Below, piece by piece: positions 5,379-10,663 of a DNA stretch of 10,663 nt (position 1 is its first letter; every line of letters starts with the position of its first letter). Position numbers and translations under genes: made by a program. The DNA is from Thermococci archaeon (GTDB taxonomy: Archaea; Methanobacteriota_B; Thermococci; Thermococcales; Thermococcaceae). Where the stretch lies: contig QMUI01000016.1 of the NCBI GenBank assembly GCA_003660485.1, forward strand, positions 1 through 10,663, written 5' to 3'. The notes beneath the pieces are model-generated. The model saw only the letters and a list, made by a program, of their open reading frames with translations. It was not told where the DNA came from and did not search any database.

Positions 5379-5555
5379 ATGATGAACAAGGAGCGTGCTT
5401 CAGGACAGGAGAAAAAAGGCAATTTTGATGTTCTAATGATTGCATTTGGGAGCATGAGCGATGAAGAAGCTGAGAGATTCAGGAAAACATTGAAAGAAGT
5501 TGAGGAATGGATGAATGAGTGGACTCCCCGAAGCTTGCGGAGGAGTGACTCTTAA
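5379..5555 (+). CDS. Small acidic protein, antitoxin-like
   Basis: A 58-residue frame starting ATG ATG (5379 or 5382): a polar start ([12 protein letters not shown]), a short hydrophobic stretch ([11 protein letters not shown]), a charged helix ([22 protein letters not shown]) and a basic tail ([10 protein letters not shown]). The size and the helix-plus-basic-tail build resemble the toxin-binding part of VapB-type antitoxins, but no DNA-binding domain and no PIN-domain toxin follows, so this is only a resemblance. The ribosome site is weak (GAGTGA at 5363-5368, 10 bases away) and no clear TATA box is seen. Its TAA at 5553-5555 overlaps the helicase stop on the other strand. It could be an orphan antitoxin, or a spurious frame. 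Confidence 0.5.
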   Translation: MMNKERASGQEKKGNFDVLMIAFGSMSDEEAERFRKTLKEVEEWMNEWTPRSLRRSDS

Positions 5556-7715
5556 TTCTTCACATATGTCTCAAAGTACTTCTCCATAGCTCTGTAACAG
5601 ATATCCTTAACATTAAGTTTGATTAGCTCAAGCTTCTTTTCTTTCAGCTTACTATCATCTCTAAAGTTGTAGTAGTTGAATTGGGGCTCCAATCTTAGGT
5701 ATACCTCTCCATCGAACACAGAAAAAGTGAGTGTTTGCTATGATTGCTTTACTGCTTGGATTGTAGCTGATTGAGACGTATATGTCACCAAAGATCCTCT
5801 CCTTTTTGCTTACTCTCTGCCTTAGTTCTTTAAGTATGTCGTTAATGTTCTCAATCGGGAATATGTTGGTAAACAGTCTCAGAAATCCTTTTCTATCGAA
5901 CCTAAAGAAAACGTTTTCGCAAAAGTTTTCTGGTTTTCCTTGCAGTATTTGCGGAGCCGTTCAAGCTCCATGGACACCATATCGGAAAGCCCTTCAGGGT
6001 CGTAAAAATAAAACAGCCTATCATCCTTTATTAGCTTATCAAAATCCCCAACGACTTTTCCTTTGTTTAATATTTTCTCGACTTCTTTCATAGCTCTCTT
6101 AATGTCATCGCTCCACGCTCTTAGGAAAAATATGGTGGTAACCATGAACGTCCATTTCTCGAATTCCTCATCAGAGAGCTCCCCGAATCTCTGCTTAATT
6201 GTCTCTTTGAACTTCTCATTCGACTTAAGTGCACTTAAGTAGTACTCTACTGGGTCTTTTGGCTTGTCTCCCTGCGTGAGCAACATATATGATGCCCATT
6301 TTGAGTTCAACATCTTAGTAGTTTCCTTGATATAGTCGAGGAGCTTCTGAGTTGTCAGCTTCTCTTCCAAGTTGAGAAGTATATAGCTCACATCAACACC
6401 TTCCCTGTAAAGGTTCCATACGGCTTCGCTTAAGTCCCGATATTCTTCGGTCTTGGGAGTCATTGTGATTACGAAAACCTTTGTGTTCATTGGGCTCGAA
6501 ACTCTAATCAGTCTTCCGAGCCTCTGGTAAAACCTTAGTGGGCTCTTAGGAACGTCAGTCATCACAAGAACCCCTGCCTCGGGAATATCAACACCTTCTT
6601 CTCCTACGAGCGTCGAGATTATTATGTAAACATCACCCTTTTTGGCCCTAGAGATTAATTCCTTTCTCTGTTCTTTCGAAAGGTCGCTTGTTAGGACTTC
6701 AACCTTATTAGATGGCACGTCAAGCTCCCTAATTATGGCGTCTTTGAACTCATATGCGGTGGCCTTTCGAGAGGTAAAGACAATAATTGGCCTTAATTTA
6801 GGGGTTTCTTTGGGATTATATACTGTCAAGATATCAAGCAGTGCACGGGCTTTGTGGGAAAGTTGCTCACTTCTGCAGAAGTCGCTAATTTCATCTGCAT
6901 ATTTGGATTTTGGAATTTTTCCTTTCTCTATTGCTCTGAAAAAGCTCTCACAGAATGCCTTTTTCCCATACCTTGAAAATGTTCTCTCGAGAAAATATAT
7001 TATCCTTACTTCTCCCGGTAACCTTCCGAAGTACAGTAAGTCATACACTCCTCTTTCCCTTTCGTCTAGTTCTGAGTCAAAAATATCAACGAGTGCCTTT
7101 GGAGGATTGAATTGAGAGTCAATACTGATAAGCTTTTGAAAATCGTAGTGAAGCAGTTTTAACTCTCCAACAACTTTCCCAATCTTGCTAACGCTTGCCC
7201 TGTAAGCCTTCTTACTCGGTAACAACGCTGTGAATCCAACGACGACTTTTGGTCTTAGCTCTGCGATAAGCTCATTGTAGTACTTCCCAGTGATCGCATG
7301 GTGAACCTCATCGATTATTACGGCATCAAACTCTCCCTGAAGGGTTGAAACACACTTTAGAGCTGTTTGAGGGGTTGAAATAACTACTTTATAATTCTTT
7401 AAAAAAACTCCAGCAGTTTCCTTCATATTCTTTGCCAGTTTCAACTAATTGTTTCCACCTTGAGTGCATCTGGTCACAGAGAAAGCGAGTTAGTTCCAAG
7501 ACAAGTATCCTTCTGTATCCTTTGCTGAGCAGATATTCTGCTGTCAGCATTTCAAGAACTGTTTTTCCACTTCCAGTTGGCATTGACACTGTGATAAATC
7601 TCTCTCCATGCTCCAATTGATCTATAAGCTCTCTAGCAACCGCTTCTTGGTACTTGTGAAGGGTAAATCCAAATGCGTTTTCGAGCTTTCTATTAAACTC
7701 GGAGATAAGATCCAT
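5552..7715 (-). pseudogene. Superfamily 2 DEAD/DEAH-type helicase with three frameshifts
   Basis: From ATG 7715 (preceded by GGTGA at 7729-7725) the frames join into a helicase of about 720 residues. Motif I is MPTGSGKT, motif II DEVHHA, motif III GFTA, motif V region STLVGEEGVDIPEAG, motif VI QRLGRLIRV. The set and the spacing resemble archaeal Hef/XPF-like and related DNA helicases, but no ERCC4 nuclease domain is visible. Breaks: one extra T in the seven-T run at 7407-7401 (between WSFF and KNYKVVISTP), one missing base in the AAAACC stretch at 5937-5932 (leading into ENFCENVFFRFDRKGFL), and one extra T in the five-T run at 5726-5722 (leading into FSVFDGEVYLRLEPQFNYY). The repaired C-terminus ends [12 protein letters not shown]. 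The length is 2164 bases, one more than the 2163 needed, which matches two insertions and one deletion. An alternative start at GTG 7724 lies directly against the ribosome site and is less likely. Confidence 0.87.
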
Positions 7716-7724
7716 GGCTATCAC

Positions 7725-7729
7725 TCACC
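7725..7729 (-). promoter_or_regulatory. Ribosome site that decides the helicase start
   Basis: GGTGA on the minus strand ends nine bases before ATG 7715, a normal spacing, and immediately before GTG 7724, which is too close. A TATA-like TTATAAC at 7776-7770 gives a possible RNA start near 7748, but it is weak. Confidence 0.5.
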
Positions 7730-7805
7730 ACATGACATGACCACTAGAGAAACTCTATGCTTTCTGGTGTTATAATGATAAAATTAGATGAGAAAGTAAA
7801 GGGTC

Positions 7806-10663
7806 TCAGCTCTCCACCTTCTCAATCCCTATCTTCGCGTTAACCTCTGGCCACTCCACCACGTATCCCTTCGCCTCTCCAAAGATTACTTCTGTAGCCC
7901 TCGTCTCCCTCTTTATGTAGTCGAGCTGCTCCTCGAGTAGCTCCCTGTTCTCCTCGGTTGTCTCTATTGTCACCACTATCCTGTCGTTCACGTCGAGGTC
8001 AAGCCTCTTCCTCATCTCCTGTATCCTCCTTACGAACTCCCTGGCGAGACCTTCTGACAGCAGTTCCCTGGTTAGGGTCTTGTCCACGTATACCCTTCCG
8101 CCCTCGAACTCCTCCATCACGAAAAACTCTGGAATCTCCTCTTCAACTATTATGTGATCCCTCGTTAAGTGGAATGCCTTCCCTTCAATCTCAACGTCAA
8201 CTTCGCCCTTCTCGTAGAGCTCGAGGCCGTGCTCGCTTATCCACTTCGCTATAACCTTTGCATCCCCCTTGAACTCCGGCCCGAGCTTTGCGAAGTTGGG
8301 CTTGACGATTATCTCCCTCTTTACGGTGTCTAGCACTACCTCCTTGGCGTTGAGCTGATCCCTCAGTATTCTGTTCAGCCTTTCAACTGCCCTCTTTACC
8401 GTCTCATCCTGGGTTTCTACTATTATCCTCCTCACTGGATACCTAAGCTTGATCCTGGCCTTCTGCCTTGCAGCTGAGCCCGCCTCGACTATTCTCCTCA
8501 CGTACTCCATCTCATTCTCGAGCTCCTTATCTATGGCCCTCTCATCTGGCTTGGGCCAGTCGAGCATGTGGACGCTCTCCACTCCAGTAAAAGGCCTTAT
8601 TAGGTTCTGATAGATCTCCTCGGCTATGTACGGCGTGAACGGGGCCATCAACCTCAGGAGAACATCAAAGACCTTCCAGAGCGTGTAGTAAGCAGCCAAC
8701 TTGTCCGGATCATCCCCCTCGACCCACATCCTCTTCCTGATCAGCCTAACGTACCATCTGCTCAGGTCCTCAACTATGAACTCGTAAAGGGCCCTAGTTG
8801 CCTTCGTGAGGTAGAAGCTCTCTATTCCGCTCTCGACCTTTTCTATTAGGTTGTTAACCCTTGAGAGTATCCACCTGTCCTCGTCCCTGAAGGGTAACTT
8901 CTCTGGATTCACTTTAGTTGGATCGAACTTGTCTAGGCTCATGTACGTTGACGCCAAGACGTAGACGTTCCAGAGTATGTTGAGCATCCTCCTTACCTGC
9001 TCAACTCCCTTCCAGCTGAACTTGAGGTTCTCCCATGGGTTGGTGGCCCAGAGCATGTAGAACCTAAACGTGTCCCTTCCGGCCTTCTCAACGACTTCCT
9101 CAGGCCTTATTATGTTTCCAAGGCTCTTGCTCATCTTGTCTCCTTTCTCGTCCAAAACGTAGCCGTGCATTGCGACCCTTAAGTAAGGAACTGTGTCGAA
9201 GGCTATAACTGAAGCTGCCTGCTGTGAGTAGAACCACTTGGTTACCTGATCCTCTCCTTCAACTATAAAATCAGCTGGCCAGAGCTTCTCGAACAATTCC
9301 TTGTTCCTGGGGTAGCCCAGGGAGGCCCAGCTGGCTATTCCGCTGTCGAACCACACATCAACTACATCTTTAACCCTTCTCATCTCCTTGCCGTGGACCT
9401 TTATTATGAATGCATCGACATAGGGCCTGTGGAGGTCTTCCGGCCCGAGCTTCTCCTCGATAACCTTGAGCTTCTCCTCGTAATCCTCTGGAAGATCAAT
9501 CCTCTCGCCGTTGACCTCTATCGCTACTGCCAGCTCAACTAACTCCTTCCAAGAGCCGACAACGTAAATTTCCCCGTCCTCGGCTTGCCATATTGGGAGC
9601 GGGATGCCCCAGTACCTCTGTCTGCTTATTACCCAGTCCCCGCTGTCCCTAACTCCGTTGTCGAACCTTATCTTAACCCAGTCCGGATACCAAGTAACTT
9701 TTTCATCGTTCTCCTTGATTATCTTGTCCTTGACCTTGCTGACCTTGAGGAACCACTGGTCTGTGGCCCTAAATATCAGGGGTGTCTTACAGCGCCAGCA
9801 GTGCGGGTACTTGTGCTCTATTTCTCCAGCCTTGAGGAGGTAGCCTTTCTCCTTGAGGTGCTCTATTATCTGGGGGTCAGCTTCCTTGACATAGATCCCC
9901 TTCCACTTGCCCTCCGTGTACTTTCCTTGGTCGTCAAGCGGGCTGTAGACAGGTAAACCGTACTTCTGTCCAACTTCAAAGTCTTCCTCACCGTGTCCTG
10001 GGGCGGTGTGCACTAAGCCCGTACCTTCCTCGAGCGTCACAAAGTCGGCCAAGATTACCCTGTGGGCCCACTCATATTTTTCCCTGAATTCCTTTTGCCT
10101 CGGATACTCATCCATTAGGATGTGAACGTACCTCAATCCCTCCAGGTCTTTACCCTTGAACTCCTCAACGATCTCTCCCTTGACCCCTATCTCTCCCAAA
10201 ACCTTGCCAACTAGGGCCTTGGCGAGTATCCAGTACTCTTCTCTCCCTTCCCACTCGACCTTGACCTTAACGTAGTCATATTCTGGGTGAGCGGAAACCG
10301 CAAGGTTTGCGGGCAAGGTCCATGGGGTCGTCGTCCAAATTAGGAGGTACTCGTTTTCCTTACCCTCAACCGGGAACTTGACGTATATGCTCGGATCCTT
10401 CCTAAGCTTGTACTCTCCCCTAACTTCATGCTCGGCCAAAGCTGTCTCACACCTCGGACACCAGTGAAGAACCCTCTTGTCCTTCTCGAGAAGGCCTTTC
10501 TCCCAGGCCTTTTTGAGCGTGAACCATGCTGATTCAATGTACTCGTTCTTTATCGTCATGTACGGATTATCCCAGTCCATCCAAACGCCAAGCATCTTGA
10601 ACTGCTCGGTCATTATCCTGAGGTTGTTGAGTGCAAACTCCTTACACTTCTGTATGAAGTTCT
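7806..10663 (-). CDS. ileS: Isoleucyl-tRNA synthetase, 5' end beyond window
   Basis: A 951-residue stretch open to the right edge; it lacks the N-terminus with the HIGH motif (roughly 100 residues by family length). It charges tRNA-Ile with isoleucine in the cytoplasm. Seen in order: the start of the catalytic core (FKMLGVWMDWDNPYMT), a zinc-binding pair WCPRC, the CP1 editing domain with TTTPWTLPANLAVSAHP and GTGLVHTAPGHGEEDF (removes mischarged valine), a second HCWRCKTPLI pair, then VVDVWFDSGIASWASLG, and the KMSKS loop (GDKMSKSLGN, near 9137-9123). The anticodon-binding helical domain and the C-terminal extension (EVIFGEAKGYVVEWPEV) follow to TGA 7808-7806. No frameshift is seen over 2.8 kb. 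The next gene in the same direction is the helicase, 90 bases downstream, with its own ribosome site. Confidence 0.97.
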   Translation of the reverse strand, partial: NFIQKCKEFALNNLRIMTEQFKMLGVWMDWDNPYMTIKNEYIESAWFTLKKAWEKGLLEKDKRVLHWCPRCETALAEHEVRGEYKLRKDPSIYVKFPVEGKENEYLLIWTTTPWTLPANLAVSAHPEYDYVKVKVEWEGREEYWILAKALVGKVLGEIGVKGEIVEEFKGKDLEGLRYVHILMDEYPRQKEFREKYEWAHRVILADFVTLEEGTGLVHTAPGHGEEDFEVGQKYGLPVYSPLDDQGKYTEGKWKGIYVKEADPQIIEHLKEKGYLLKAGEIEHKYPHCWRCKTPLIFRATDQWFLKVSKVKDKIIKENDEKVTWYPDWVKIRFDNGVRDSGDWVISRQRYWGIPLPIWQAEDGEIYVVGSWKELVELAVAIEVNGERIDLPEDYEEKLKVIEEKLGPEDLHRPYVDAFIIKVHGKEMRRVKDVVDVWFDSGIASWASLGYPRNKELFEKLWPADFIVEGEDQVTKWFYSQQAASVIAFDTVPYLRVAMHGYVLDEKGDKMSKSLGNIIRPEEVVEKAGRDTFRFYMLWATNPWENLKFSWKGVEQVRRMLNILWNVYVLASTYMSLDKFDPTKVNPEKLPFRDEDRWILSRVNNLIEKVESGIESFYLTKATRALYEFIVEDLSRWYVRLIRKRMWVEGDDPDKLAAYYTLWKVFDVLLRLMAPFTPYIAEEIYQNLIRPFTGVESVHMLDWPKPDERAIDKELENEMEYVRRIVEAGSAARQKARIKLRYPVRRIIVETQDETVKRAVERLNRILRDQLNAKEVVLDTVKREIIVKPNFAKLGPEFKGDAKVIAKWISEHGLELYEKGEVDVEIEGKAFHLTRDHIIVEEEIPEFFVMEEFEGGRVYVDKTLTRELLSEGLAREFVRRIQEMRKRLDLDVNDRIVVTIETTEENRELLEEQLDYIKRETRATEVIFGEAKGYVVEWPEVNAKIGIEKVES

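Noticed and set aside
7401..7407. Programmed frameshift on the seven-T run of the helicase
   Set aside because: Two more frameshifts downstream in the same gene, without slippery-site or stimulator features, point to decay or sequencing error.
7716..7724. GTG start for the helicase
   Set aside because: It directly abuts the GGTGA ribosome site; ATG 7715 is nine bases away and fits.
7958..8254. Open frames on the plus strand opposite ileS
   Set aside because: They are antisense to an intact, well-conserved synthetase, lack ribosome sites and have biased composition (S, R, P rich).
1..10663. tRNA genes or a CRISPR array
   Set aside because: No cloverleaf with a TTCGA-type arm and no regularly spaced direct repeats were seen on either strand.

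Overview
The window looks like part of a hyperthermophilic euryarchaeal chromosome, most likely Thermococcales (Pyrococcus/Thermococcus). The grounds are an archaeal-type isoleucyl-tRNA synthetase, GGTGA/GGTGG Shine-Dalgarno sites, TTTATA-like TATA boxes about 30-40 bases ahead of starts, and NTPase families abundant in that order. The assignment rests on style and family resemblance, not on a database match.

Layout, left to right. (1) The start of a small membrane protein on the minus strand (1-128). (2) About 170 bases with no recognisable gene, ending in an imperfect palindrome. (3) A decayed minus-strand DUF4143-type ATPase (344-1376) with two one-base frameshifts and a large internal deletion. 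(4) An intact plus-strand toxin-antitoxin pair (1478-2099): a ribbon-helix-helix antitoxin and an overlapping MazF/PemK-like toxin, with a possible operator. (5) A second decayed minus-strand ATPase of the archaeal PF01637 type (2112-3124), with two frameshifts and a lost 5' end. (6) A plus-strand membrane protein gene whose head abuts that lost 5' end and which is split (3118-3645 and 5088-5342) by an insertion element. (7) The element (3646-5087) carries a left-end hairpin, a GC-rich (about 64%) structured noncoding block, a tandem TATA-like promoter, a 50-residue ribbon-helix-helix protein and an overlapping TnpB-like RuvC protein. (8) A 58-residue acidic small protein (5379-5555), antitoxin-like in build, whose stop codon overlaps that of (9) a minus-strand superfamily 2 helicase (5552-7715) broken by three one-base indels. 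(10) The 3' nine-tenths or so of ileS on the minus strand (7806 to the right edge).

Apart from ileS this is accessory DNA: a toxin-antitoxin module, a transposon and three damaged NTPase genes. All seven one-base frameshifts lie in the three NTPase genes, and six are in or beside short homopolymers. The toxin-antitoxin genes, tnpB and ileS are uninterrupted. That favours relaxed selection, although consensus sequencing errors are not excluded.

The most unusual item is the insertion element. Its TnpB keeps the three RuvC acidic residues (D194, E258, D325) but has no cysteine at all, so the usual zinc ribbon is absent. It is translationally coupled to a DNA-binding RHH protein, and a structured GC-rich block precedes the operon rather than a scaffold following tnpB. 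The element lies immediately after TTTTAT, and its removal rejoins the membrane-protein frame, which places both ends to within about three bases.
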